The notes beneath the pieces are model-generated. The model saw only the letters and a list, made by a program, of their open reading frames with translations. It ran no database searches and had not been told where the DNA came from. Made by a program: the position numbers and the translations under genes. A stretch of 64,000 nt of DNA, from contig NZ_CP168006.1 in assembly GCF_041521385.1 (NCBI RefSeq), positions 4,060,522-4,124,521 of the forward strand, read 5' to 3'. How positions within the stretch are numbered: the stretch's first letter is position 1; each line of letters opens with the position of its first letter. This DNA comes from Alcaligenes faecalis. Its GTDB lineage: Bacteria; Pseudomonadota; Gammaproteobacteria; Burkholderiales; Burkholderiaceae_B. Below, in pieces: positions 55,256 through 62,410 of this stretch.

Positions 55256-55813
55256 TTACAGGTCGCCGTGCTCAGCGAACGAATAGCTAGTGGTGTCGGC
55301 TGAAGGCCCGACGATCAAATGGTCCAGAACCCTTACATCGATCAGCTCCAATGCTTTTTTAAGCCGCTCAGTAAGTTGGCGGTCTACCTGGCTAGGCTCT
55401 AACTTTCCGCTTGGATGGTTGTGAACCAAAATGACCGCGCCAGCATTGTTTTTGAGCACCTCTTTAACGACCTCACGAGGATAGACAGCCGTTTGATTCA
55501 GGGTGCCTTGGAACAATTCCCGATACTGGATCAAGCGAAGCTGGTTGTCTAAAAAGAAGACAGCGAAAACCTCGTGTTCTAGGCCAGCCAAACGAGCGAC
55601 GGCATAGCGTTCCGCAATGCTCGGCGTTGACATGGAAGTTCCCGAAGGCACTAAAGACACAATCGCCTCACGTGCGGCCTCCAATATCTGCCCTGGAGTC
55701 GCCAACACGTAGTGCCCATGCGCATCAGCAACATGCAATTGCGCGGGTTCAGGCGCTGCCTGAGCGTATACAGACGGCGCGATGGGTAAAATCGACGTAT
55801 TGAAAGAAGACAT
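55256..55813 (-). CDS. radC: RadC family JAB-domain protein
   Basis: About 185 residues from ATG 55813 (MSSFNTSILPIAPSV), with GGAGA as RBS. The RadC/JAMM metal site is clear: ILVHNHPSGKLEPSQVD, followed by RVLDHLIVG. ICE-encoded RadC copies like this lack the helix-hairpin-helix region of chromosomal RadC; they are widespread in mobile elements though their biochemical role is unsettled. Its leader carries the largest structured RNA element in the window and an SD-pairing hairpin. Confidence 0.9.
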   Translation of the reverse strand: MSSFNTSILPIAPSVYAQAAPEPAQLHVADAHGHYVLATPGQILEAAREAIVSLVPSGTSMSTPSIAERYAVARLAGLEHEVFAVFFLDNQLRLIQYRELFQGTLNQTAVYPREVVKEVLKNNAGAVILVHNHPSGKLEPSQVDRQLTERLKKALELIDVRVLDHLIVGPSADTTSYSFAEHGDL

Positions 55814-55818
55814 GGGTA

Positions 55819-55862
55819 TCTCCAAAAATCTGGAGACATCCGGCCCCTTGAGGACGGATGTC
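55819..55862 (-). promoter_or_regulatory. SD-sequestering stem-loop before radC
   Basis: In the RNA, UCUCCA (55831-55836) pairs perfectly with UGGAGA (55819-55824), covering the Shine-Dalgarno; the loop is GAUUUU. An 8-bp hairpin, GACATCCG/CGGATGTC (55835-55842 and 55855-55862), overlaps it by two bases, so the two stems compete. Confidence 0.6.
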
Positions 55863-55922
55863 CCCAAGGGATAAGGCGAGGCTACTGACATGCTATGCAT
55901 GACTGCAGCAGATAAGAAAAAC

Positions 55923-56057
55923 TACCCAGGCAGTAAAAGACCACCTTGATGCGTTTACAGGGTTGAACGCACCTAAACAACCCCCTTTAGGTTTGATGAG
56001 AAGGTTTCCCCAAATGACCTGGACCAGGCCCCTTGAGGAACCCTTCTAATGAAGGGT
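55923..56057 (-). ncRNA. Structured leader RNA upstream of radC (radC-motif-like), copy 1
   Basis: Reading leftward: a hairpin ACCCTTC/GAAGGGT (56040-56057); a longer arm TTCC.CAA/TTG.GGAA; a stem AACC/GGTT; then stem GCGTT/AACGC with loop CAACCCTGTA; and CTGCCTGGGTA. Copy 2 (58922-59058) has a 24-base identical block around the last stem but different bases in the first three stems that keep pairing, which argues for RNA structure. Position before radC matches the published radC RNA motif, which occurs before DNA-related genes in mobile elements. Confidence 0.65.
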
Positions 56058-56093
56058 GAATAGCGCCAACCATTGGCACTGAGGGGTAAAGCA

Positions 56094-57209
56094 TCAGCTG
56101 ATCTTAACTATCTGACCAAGCCGATGATCGGCAGTAAATTCAATTGCATTGATAGTAGGCACAAACTTATCCAGCATCGTGATGGTCTCTGAGACATTCC
56201 CTTTCTCATCCACCTCCAGGTTCTGGATACGTTCTTTCTTCTTAAAGGTATCCCCCTTTATCAGAAAAATCCGGCCGTCTTTCGATTCAATGCAGCCAGT
56301 CACCTGGCCGGCCGCCAGCGCAAGCGCCAGGTGCCATTGAGTCATCGTACGAAGCGGTCTTCTGTGATTGGTCCGCACCTGAGAGAAATGAACATCAAAG
56401 CCTTGCCATAATAGACTCTGCTTCCATGTATTGAGCTCGTCTTTCAATTGAGCGGCATCGATTCGCACCGCATGAAAGTCAAGCTCCGTATCAGCTGCTG
56501 GCACCTGGTAGGGTTCATCATCCCAGACCTCTGGCAATACTTGATCTACGAACTCTCCGGCCTGAGCCTGCGCAAGCCAATCAAGAACGCTTTTACGTGG
56601 ATGTGTACTCCGGATTTTGGTCCCGAAGATCACACATTGTTTGAATTGCTGCTCGGGGGCCATAAAAAACCGCAAATTGTCGAAATTACGGGCCAAAAAT
56701 GCCCGAATCTCAGCATCTAAGGCGTAGTACGGAATGATGTAGATAAGCACCCCACCCTCAGCCAGAAATGATGCCGTTTTCTTTAAGAACGTACGCTCCA
56801 GACGCTCGGCTTTGTCAGCATCGGCGTTGGCCATGTTCGCCGCATCACTGATTCCAAACCCGTATGGAGGATTCAGAAACAGTAGGCCAATACTGCGAGC
56901 CTTAACCACAACGTCATGAAGGTCCGCGTGAATAACCCTATCCAAGAGGCTTTTCGCGTGCCAGGCACGTTCTTTATCAAACTCAACACCCAGAGCCTCA
57001 ATGCTTACTGAAACCTCACCAGCCCGCTCCTGTAGGCCAAGACGAATGTCAGCCAGCGCCGCACCTTCCCCACAACATGGGTCAAGCAATCGCATAGGTC
57101 TTGATGCTGGCATGAGGAAGTGTTGAATCCGCTGCAAAGTCTCATCATCGGTCGGGTAGTACCCGGCTTTGACGAAGTTGCGAGCCAAGCGGGTGAACAA
57201 AAGCGCCAT
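56094..57209 (-). CDS. DUF6094-type N6-adenine methyltransferase-like protein
   Basis: About 371 residues from ATG 57209, preceded by AGGAGGTG. AdoMet-binding motif I is LLDPCCGEGAALADI near residue 40 and the catalytic motif IV is FLNPPYGFG near residue 110, as in N6-adenine DNA methyltransferases. The C-terminal half (FDVHFSQVRTNHRRPLRTMTQWHLALALAAGQ) matches the DUF6094 group common in ICEs. It may methylate element DNA and so evade host restriction. It starts 2 bases before the upstream gene's stop and is translationally coupled to it. Confidence 0.85.
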   Translation of the reverse strand: MALLFTRLARNFVKAGYYPTDDETLQRIQHFLMPASRPMRLLDPCCGEGAALADIRLGLQERAGEVSVSIEALGVEFDKERAWHAKSLLDRVIHADLHDVVVKARSIGLLFLNPPYGFGISDAANMANADADKAERLERTFLKKTASFLAEGGVLIYIIPYYALDAEIRAFLARNFDNLRFFMAPEQQFKQCVIFGTKIRSTHPRKSVLDWLAQAQAGEFVDQVLPEVWDDEPYQVPAADTELDFHAVRIDAAQLKDELNTWKQSLLWQGFDVHFSQVRTNHRRPLRTMTQWHLALALAAGQVTGCIESKDGRIFLIKGDTFKKKERIQNLEVDEKGNVSETITMLDKFVPTINAIEFTADHRLGQIVKIS

Positions 57210-57210
57210 T

Positions 57211-57516
57211 TCACACCTCCTGACCATCAATGAGCGCGATCTCACGGCCAAACACCAGGCCTGCTGTTTCAGGTGAAGGCTCGCCATTCTGAGAAATCCA
57301 CCAACTGGGTGGTTGAAGGGGGTAAACAAGCAGCCCAAGGTACGGACCTTGTGAGGCAAAGCAAACGATTCTGCATTTACCAATATTGTTGAACCTGACC
57401 ATCACAGTTTCGCCAATGGCTGGAACAGGCTCTGGCCCGGTCCAGATCAGTCGATCATCTGTACGGTTTCTGTCAGTGGTGTAAAGCGGTAAGGTGAAAT
57501 AGCGGACAACGATCAT
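57211..57516 (-). CDS. Small conserved ICE protein
   Basis: About 101 residues from ATG 57516 (MIVVRYFTLPLYTTDRN), with GGAGACC as RBS. Beta-rich and soluble (VMVRFNNIGKCRIVCFA, LGLLVYPLQPPSWW). No family is recognised. It ends 2 bases from the methyltransferase start, so both are probably made together. Its leader has a perfect 10-bp hairpin plus an SD-pairing hairpin. Confidence 0.68.
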   Translation of the reverse strand: MIVVRYFTLPLYTTDRNRTDDRLIWTGPEPVPAIGETVMVRFNNIGKCRIVCFASQGPYLGLLVYPLQPPSWWISQNGEPSPETAGLVFGREIALIDGQEV

Positions 57517-57518
57517 TT

Positions 57519-57610
57519 GGGTCTCCGAAAAATACACGACGAGAGACCCAGACGGATCATCCCGCCGGGAGAGTGATAGAGATAATGCAAACCCATCCTG
57601 ATGGGTTTGC
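57519..57610 (-). promoter_or_regulatory. SD-sequestering stem-loop and upstream perfect hairpin
   Basis: In the RNA, GGGUCUC (57543-57549) pairs with GAGACCC (57519-57525), which contains the Shine-Dalgarno; the loop includes UAUUUUUC. Upstream, GCAAACCCAT (57587-57596) and ATGGGTTTGC (57601-57610) form a perfect 10-bp stem with a 4-base loop. Confidence 0.6.
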
Positions 57611-57623
57611 ATGGGTTAGAGGA

Positions 57624-57959
57624 TCAGTACTCCGATGGCAACGTCAGTGTGGTACTGGATCGATCCCATTCTGTAACGATCCAGATTTTGAGATGGTCGT
57701 TGACGCGATACGACGACATCAGTCGCCCTCCACACGCTAGAGACCGCTGGTTAAATCGCCAATCTTCGTGGCACAGATCCCCCCAATCACCAATAGCGTG
57801 ACGAGCCAGGTACTCACAAGCGTTGATCGTGCCTTCTTGATCCAGCTTGGTAACACCTGGCGTAGCCACAACCACACCGAGCTCAAAGCGCGGCAGCACA
57901 TCGGCAAGAGGCGAGAGATCGAAGGAATCTCTGCACACTGGTTGAGTCTGTTCAGTCAT
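57624..57959 (-). CDS. Plasmid/ICE-related conserved small protein
   Basis: About 111 residues from ATG 57959 (MTEQTQPVCRDSFDLSPLA). LGVVVATPGVTKL, ARHAIGDWGDLCHEDWRFNQ and LKIWIVTEWDRSSTTLTLPSEY match a small protein family that I recall from many plasmids and genomic islands, with no established function. GTGAGG serves as RBS and is paired in the leader hairpin. It lies in the row of small minus-strand ICE genes. Confidence 0.75.
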   Translation of the reverse strand: MTEQTQPVCRDSFDLSPLADVLPRFELGVVVATPGVTKLDQEGTINACEYLARHAIGDWGDLCHEDWRFNQRSLACGGRLMSSYRVNDHLKIWIVTEWDRSSTTLTLPSEY

Positions 57960-57963
57960 AGTC

Positions 57964-57988
57964 GGCCTCACTAAAAAATGCGCAGGCC
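57964..57988 (-). promoter_or_regulatory. SD-sequestering stem-loop
   Basis: In the RNA, GGCCU (57984-57988) pairs with AGGCC (57964-57968), covering the GUGAGG Shine-Dalgarno. The loop is GCGCAUUUUUUAGUG. A further hairpin built on GCGGG/CCCGC lies upstream near 57996-58011. Confidence 0.5.
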
Positions 57989-58149
57989 ATACCCATGCGG
58001 GTCTGTGCCCGCAGGGGTGAAAATGGAAAAACAAAAGAAAAGCGAATGTCACCAAGCCTATGAAAGACCTGGTATACATTCGCTAATTTGGAGGAGCGGA
58101 CTCCTCATCGGGCACACCGAGGTGTGCTGAAATGGTCGCGTGCTAAACG

Positions 58150-58464
58150 CTAGGACATGAACATCTTCATGCCGCTTAAGATCAGACCGGCAAAACCAGC
58201 CAGCATCAAGCCAAGACGGATGGTCATATCCCGCTTGGTCACCTCGATGTCTTTTCTGGTCACCTCAATGTCGTGCTTCAGTTCAGTGCGAAGCGCGGCA
58301 ATGTCGTGTTCAACCTTGGCTGTCCACTTCTCCAGCACTTGATCAAGTGTGAGTGCCATAGCCCCCTCCATTGCGATGGCCACCTTTTCGGCAACCTCTT
58401 GCTTCATACCGGCATCAACCAGGCCCTGCCGCAGCAGGAACAAGTCAGATGGACTCATTGACAT
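58150..58464 (-). CDS. Small coiled-coil protein with C-terminal membrane helix
   Basis: A 104-residue protein. Residues 1-40 are helical, residues 45-80 a charged coiled coil with a short internal repeat (DIEVTRK, DIEVTKR), and residues 84-104 a transmembrane helix (LGLMLAGFAGLILSGMKMF). The pattern is like DUF1640/CCDC90-type tail-anchored coiled coils. The function is unknown. AAGGGG is the RBS. Confidence 0.68.
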   Translation of the reverse strand: MSMSPSDLFLLRQGLVDAGMKQEVAEKVAIAMEGAMALTLDQVLEKWTAKVEHDIAALRTELKHDIEVTRKDIEVTKRDMTIRLGLMLAGFAGLILSGMKMFMS

Positions 58465-58470
58465 ATAGTA

Positions 58471-58491
58471 CCCCTTAAAAAAATCAAGAGG
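58471..58491 (-). promoter_or_regulatory. SD-sequestering stem-loop
   Basis: In the RNA, CCUCUU (58486-58491) pairs with AAGGGG (58471-58476) with one G-U pair, covering the Shine-Dalgarno. The loop is GAUUUUUUU. An ACCC/GGGT-based hairpin lies just upstream in the leader. Confidence 0.5.
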
Positions 58492-58537
58492 GCTATCAAC
58501 CCGCGAGGGCCAAAGCCCCCAAGGGTCAGTTAAAGAA

Positions 58538-58813
58538 TCAAGCGGCTACCGCTGTAGCGCCGAATCGCAGCCAATGAAGTGCTTGCAGACGCTGCTTGAG
58601 ATCACCTGGCAAGCGTTGGGCCAAATCTTGTCGAACAGAGCAACCTTGGACCAGACGTACGAACGAGCACACCTGTGCGGGTGCCAACTCATGTCGAACA
58701 GCCAGAAACTGCTCAAATCCCTCTTCATTGGCCTGAGAAAGCCAGTCATTAAAGAGGGAATGCAAACTCTTGCGCTGAGCCGTCGTGATAGGGAAAAAAT
58801 GCAGTTGAGCCAT
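58538..58813 (-). CDS. Small conserved ICE protein
   Basis: About 91 residues from ATG 58813 (MAQLHFFPITTAQRKSLHSLF). Helical, with Arg/Leu-rich segments (LAQRLPGDLKQRLQALHWLRFG). No family is recognised. It has the second copy of the large leader RNA upstream and an SD-pairing hairpin before its start. Confidence 0.65.
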   Translation of the reverse strand: MAQLHFFPITTAQRKSLHSLFNDWLSQANEEGFEQFLAVRHELAPAQVCSFVRLVQGCSVRQDLAQRLPGDLKQRLQALHWLRFGATAVAA

Positions 58814-58866
58814 GATCGTCTTCCAAAAAATGGGGGCGACCAAGCCCCAGGGGACACGGTGTCCCC
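58813..58866 (-). promoter_or_regulatory. RBS-trapping stem-loop and GC-rich hairpin
   Basis: In the RNA, UGGUCG (58837-58842) pairs with CGAUCA (58813-58818) with one G-U pair; the loop holds AUUUUUU and the GGAAG Shine-Dalgarno. Upstream, GGGGACA/TGTCCCC (58850-58866) makes a tight hairpin. GGGGC/GCCCC followed by ATTTTTT also has the look of an intrinsic terminator, so attenuation is possible. Confidence 0.5.
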
Positions 58867-58921
58867 ACGGGGTTAGCAAGAAGCGCAGGTTAAATCTGCG
58901 TGAATGAATAAAACGAGGTAC

Positions 58922-59058
58922 CCAGGCAGCACTTACTGCCTTGGCGCGTTTACAGGGTTGAACGCACCTGATTGAAACCATCGTTGGTTTGCTTAAATGA
59001 TTTCCCTTGCAGGCCGGGCCTGATTGTCCTGGCTCGCAAGGGAACCCATCTAGGTTCC
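58922..59058 (-). ncRNA. Structured leader RNA (radC-motif-like), copy 2
   Basis: Reading leftward: hairpin GGAACC/GGTTCC (59041-59058); a 9-bp arm TTCCCTTGC/GCAAGGGAA enclosing a branched GCC.GG/CC.GGC stem; stem AAACC/GGTTT; then stem GCGTT/AACGC (58946-58965) with loop CAACCCTGTA, followed by CTGCCTGGGTA-like sequence with one change. The last block is identical to copy 1 over 24 bases, while the earlier stems differ in sequence but not in pairing. No gene is seen in 58814-59343 other than this leader. Confidence 0.65.
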
Positions 59059-59343
59059 GGGCTTACATAACAAATTAAAATTCATACCCCCTCACTCCCC
59101 TTGATGGACCCAAGGTGTGCGTCACCGAAATGGAGGTCCTGGTGACAAATGAAACGGCGCGCAAGTTACGTGGCTGATTTTGCTATCACCAGCTCCGGCT
59201 TAGCGCAAAAGCTGCGGGCGCATGGGGACGCCGCCTCCCAGATTCAACGATGCACCAATGCACTGTGCGGTCTGGCTTATGGTCTCGATCGCATCAAGAA
59301 CATAAGTCAAACCGCCACCATTGGGCGGTTTAGAAATGAGGGT

Positions 59344-59943
59344 TTACTGGGCAAACCAGATTTGTTGCTTCGCATCGAAACGGTAGCCATGACATTGGCC
59401 AAGTTCAGCTGCTTGCCGTCGTAGCAGCGCACGTTCTACAGTCGCATCAAGTTTGATGGGATCGCGATTGGCAATGGCATGGAGCATTTCTGCGTCAAGC
59501 AACCCATCGTGCTCTCCCTGCGTAGAATCCAGAGACCCTGACTGAGGCTTCCCACCCTTATTAAAGTGGCTGAAGTCTTTTGCGGTAGATGGCGGGGGTA
59601 CTGACTTTTTAGATGCTGCAACCCGTACAGGCCGTTGCTCGTCAATAGGGTCAGGCTCAGCTTGCTCATGAGCAGTCGATAATTCGGCCTGGCTCTCCAC
59701 TTGTAAATCATGCAAACGCGCACGAATCTCTGTCACACCTTTGCCAAACGCGATGTATTGCGACAGATAGATTTCACTAATCCACACAGTTGCCTGGTAC
59801 TCACCTTCCTCAAACTGATCCAGGAGTGGGTCTTTGACCTTGAACTCACCAAAAGCAGTTGAGAGGTCTGCAACGCAGAACGCACCATTTCGACTTTGTC
59901 GAATCCGCTTTACGCGCAGCTGCGCTCCATCTATACGGATCAT
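59344..59943 (-). CDS. DUF3275 family ICE protein
   Basis: About 199 residues from ATG 59943, with AAGGAGATC as RBS. The N-terminal domain (RIDGAQLRVKRIRQSRNGAFCVADL, FGEFKVKDPLLDQFEEGEYQATVWISEIY) matches DUF3275, found in the replication/maintenance section of PFGI-1-class ICEs. A variable, acidic linker leads to a C-terminal segment. The fold suggests a single-stranded-DNA-binding-like beta barrel, but this is speculation. Its leader has a 10-bp SD-pairing stem and the third copy of the leader RNA. Confidence 0.85.
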   Translation of the reverse strand: MIRIDGAQLRVKRIRQSRNGAFCVADLSTAFGEFKVKDPLLDQFEEGEYQATVWISEIYLSQYIAFGKGVTEIRARLHDLQVESQAELSTAHEQAEPDPIDEQRPVRVAASKKSVPPPSTAKDFSHFNKGGKPQSGSLDSTQGEHDGLLDAEMLHAIANRDPIKLDATVERALLRRQAAELGQCHGYRFDAKQQIWFAQ

Positions 59944-60046
59944 CGTGATCTCCTTCATAAAGATAGGGAGACCACGTCCAGCCGGAAGAGATCTCCCGGT
60001 GGGGTGTGAAATGAAAGTACCCGTGCAGCTTACGCCGGACGGGTAC
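59944..60046 (-). promoter_or_regulatory. 10-bp SD-sequestering stem and upstream hairpin before DUF3275 gene
   Basis: In the RNA, CGUGGUCUCC (59967-59976) pairs over all ten bases, one being G-U, with GGAGAUCACG (59944-59953), burying the Shine-Dalgarno. Upstream, GTACCCGT/ACGGGTAC (60017-60024 and 60039-60046) is a perfect 8-bp stem. Confidence 0.65.
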
Positions 60047-60176
60047 AGGGGGGCTTAAATGGTGGCCATCCAACTTGCGATCGGATAGTACTTTAGAGCA
60101 CGTGAGGTTCCAGTTTGAACGTGCAATTCAACGGACGTACTCGTGTGATATGTACCCCAACTCTATACAGAGCGTT

Positions 60177-60245
60177 CACGTTTCAGGGGTTGACGTGTCG
60201 TGCCCGAAGGCGACCAGGTTATTCAAGTGACACCTGAAAACACTC
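60177..60245 (-). ncRNA. Structured leader RNA (radC-motif-like), copy 3, partial
   Basis: In the RNA, stem CACGU/ACGUG encloses loop CAACCCCUGAA, close to the CAACCCUGUA loop of copies 1 and 2 but with different, still complementary, stem bases. A GUCGCC/GGC.CGAC stem lies just 5'. It is upstream of the DUF3275 gene in the same relative place. The remaining 5' part of the motif is not evident. Confidence 0.5.
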
Positions 60246-60294
60246 GCAAAACCGAATTAGTTTAGTCGCTAATTTTTGCAGCATCAAGGAGAAG

Positions 60295-60338
60295 AAAACC
60301 CTCGCACAGCCCCCAGTGGGAACAGTAACGAGGGTTTT
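60295..60338 (-). terminator. Intrinsic terminator after STY4534-family gene
   Basis: Perfect 10-base arms AAAACCCTCG and CGAGGGTTTT, 16 bases after the stop codon, with the leftward strand continuing TTTTCTTCTCC. This separates the STY4534 gene from the DUF3275 gene, so each has its own promoter. Confidence 0.7.
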
Positions 60339-60354
60339 GATGAGGCATTAAAAG

Positions 60355-61053
60355 TTAAACGACGCTCTGATGGGCATAACTTGCAGCGTATCGAAGCGCA
60401 CTACTTGCTCCATATCCTGCTTGATATGCCGCAGCGCCTTGGTTCACGGGCACCGGAGTGCTGTTGAACTTTGGCGTTGCTGTACCTTGAGCGTTTTCCT
60501 GTGGTGCTTTATTTTCAGACTGACCTTGCTCAGGCATATCCTGAGAAGACTCATCATTGGTCGAGGAGTTCTGCAAAGGAGCTTCCTCCTGAAAAGGAAT
60601 GTTATCCATGCTGGACTCTTCTTGCAATTCACGTCGGAAAATATTAACGCCATCAACAGTGACACTGTTGATCAACAACAGACGTCCCTTGATCAGTGCG
60701 GCAGGTTCTTGCTCGCCAGTTGTACGCCCCTTCTCATCTCGAAGGTTGCGCATGTAAACGTGTGTGTAGATATCACCCACACGAAACGATACAAAAACCT
60801 TGCGTTTCGCCTCAACATCACCCATGAGCTTTTCCACCATTTCGATGGCTTCGCTCCCAGAGACCCGAAGATCAAAGTAGGTGTAGTCAGGTTCATCCGT
60901 ATTTCCGCGCACAGCGGAAATCGAGCAAGCAAGAAAGGGTTGTGCCTTGCGGCCAGAACCTTTGGTTTCAACCCAGCGTACGCGGTTCAGATAACCGAGA
61001 CCGTTAACGTGAAGATTGAAGTGGTTGGAAGTTTGAGTGGAAGCGGTAGTCAT
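60355..61053 (-). CDS. STY4534 family ICE replication protein (DUF3577)
   Basis: About 232 residues from ATG 61053, with CTGGAG as RBS. The N-terminal 150 residues (FNLHVNGLGYLNRVRWVE, FLACSISAVRGN, YTYFDLRVSG, VSFRVGDIYTHVYMRNL) match DUF3577/STY4534, an SSB-like protein conserved in SPI-7 and PFGI-1 class ICEs and thought to act in element replication. The C-terminal part is low-complexity, Gln/Glu/Pro-rich. Its leader has the longest upstream hairpin of the set. Confidence 0.87.
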   Translation of the reverse strand: MTTASTQTSNHFNLHVNGLGYLNRVRWVETKGSGRKAQPFLACSISAVRGNTDEPDYTYFDLRVSGSEAIEMVEKLMGDVEAKRKVFVSFRVGDIYTHVYMRNLRDEKGRTTGEQEPAALIKGRLLLINSVTVDGVNIFRRELQEESSMDNIPFQEEAPLQNSSTNDESSQDMPEQGQSENKAPQENAQGTATPKFNSTPVPVNQGAAAYQAGYGASSALRYAASYAHQSVV

Positions 61054-61062
61054 GATGGTGAA

Positions 61063-61083
61063 CTCCAGAAAAATGGACTGGAG
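61063..61083 (-). promoter_or_regulatory. SD-sequestering stem-loop
   Basis: In the RNA, CUCCAG (61078-61083) pairs perfectly with CUGGAG (61063-61068), the Shine-Dalgarno itself. The 9-base loop is UCCAUUUUU. Confidence 0.65.
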
Positions 61084-61112
61084 GAACACGCACCCACCCA
61101 AGAGCCGAATGG

Positions 61113-61144
61113 CCCGGACAGGGAAAGCGGGTTCCCTGTCCGGG
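61113..61144 (-). promoter_or_regulatory. 13-bp perfect hairpin in STY4534 leader
   Basis: CCCGGACAGGGAA (61113-61125) and TTCCCTGTCCGGG (61132-61144) are fully complementary with a 6-base loop. No T-run follows on the transcribed strand, so it is probably a leader structure, not a terminator. Confidence 0.7.
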
Positions 61145-61193
61145 TAGCAAAGAAGAAGATGTACTCTGGTACTGTCTTGGGGGATCAGTACGT

Positions 61194-61216
61194 GCGTCTT
61201 TCAAGAGTTGAGACGC
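61194..61216 (-). ncRNA. Leader stem-loop resembling the radC-motif 3' hairpin, copy 4
   Basis: In the RNA, a 6-bp stem GCGUCU/AGACGC encloses loop CAACUCUUGAA, the same length as copy 3 and sharing the CAAC and UGAA ends. It lies upstream of the 13-bp hairpin before the STY4534 gene. Only this hairpin is recognisable, so the assignment is tentative. Confidence 0.4.
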
Positions 61217-61576
61217 CGCTGTGGGGTGCCTGATGGCGATTCACACGAAAACATTATCAGTACGCAAGAGCCAAGTCAACAGGCGATATCATTTTCAGAG
61301 AGGGTGCCACGCTGCCATGAATAAGTTCAACACCCATCTACCTTACTCATATCAACTGAATGAGGTGATCGCTATATCTGAGCCATGTCTTTAACGCACT
61401 TTGACGAACCCCGTCTATGCCCCCTTTTCGGTGGGGGGCGTAGTCGTAACTATAAAATTGATTATTCTCTTTGGGATTCAGTAGTAACCTGGGCCCTCCC
61501 AATCCAACACTCATTCTACGCATCTGTCAGCTCATTAGAAGCAGCGTCGAGAAGAGTAAGCGATTGACGCCGAGGT
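61217..61576. other. Non-coding stretch left of decayed gene
   Basis: It should hold the promoter of the leftward STY4534-family gene. A plus-strand frame at 61385 is short and has no start signal or recognisable product. Confidence 0.3.
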
Positions 61577-62410
61577 TTACAGTCGGCATAGCGCTTCACT
61601 ATGAGCGTTTTTGTCCTCAAAAGCATTTCTACAATCTAAAACCTCTGAGCCACCAATCAACGGACATCCACCATAGTAGATGTCGTAAACCTCATTGCCC
61701 AGACGGTTTTTATGCTCGATAAATAACCAATCCTCTGGGTAAGGTCGGATGGTTAACAACTTTTGATGACCGCGTCGAGAAAAAATGTGGTAGAGGTCAA
61801 TCGTTGCAATAAAGATCCCAGCTCACGATGAAGGTCAATAGGCATAGCCTTTGCTGGACACCAGCGTGACGGATTGCCGGTTTGCCCCCCATACGACATC
61901 GCTCCATTACGCTCCCTATAGGATAGACTTGGACGGGGCCGCCATTGCTTTGCATTTTCTTATGCGCTTGAGGCTAACGAAATCATCGTCGCATTTCCCC
62001 ATCTCGTACGGCCAAGGCTCTGGCTGAGCAATAACTGTACTCTCGGACAGCGCATCAGCCGCCCGCTGCAGCGCTCCATCAGAACTAGTTAGGAATGGAA
62101 TACACTCGCCGACGTAGTAAATGCCCTATCAACCTCACAGCGTTACCATCTTCAAAGCATTACGCACAACCTAAAGCCGCCAATCAAATAGATGGCGTTC
62201 AACTACAGCCTTATAAGGCTCTTCGAGGCGCACTAGCTTTCAGTTACTGGATTAAACCAATCTGACATGTGATCTCGGCCAGGGAGCTCCTGCAGCTTTT
62301 GAGCTATGACGCTGTACCAGTTTATCTAGACCGGCTACAAGCCAGTCGACCCCATCAAGCAGAGGCTCTACACCACCGAAAGTAACAGCGATCTTGCCGA
62401 GATCTGCCTA
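61577..62410 (-). pseudogene. Decayed minus-strand coding stretch
   Basis: Protein-like pieces occur in successive frames on the minus strand, broken by stops and shifts: VDWLVAGLDKLVQRH near 62310-62370, VIAQKLQELPGRDHMSDW near 62265-62315, ALQRAADALSESTVIAQPEP near 62005-62065, PSRWCPAKAMPIDLHRELG near 61810-61870, and RPYPEDWLFIEHKNRLG near 61700-61750. Base composition is like the ICE backbone. It may be one or two dead ICE backbone genes between the replication gene and the AT-rich insert. No family was recognised. Confidence 0.45.

Noticed and set aside
59149..59424. Plus-strand frame of 91 codons between leader copy 2 and the DUF3275 gene
   Set aside because: Overlaps the 3' end of the DUF3275 gene, has no RBS, and no similar protein comes to mind. 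It could still be a real small ORF.
60370..61233. A 287-codon open frame opposite the STY4534 gene
   Set aside because: Antisense to a recognised family; composition is a shadow and it would read through the leader hairpins.
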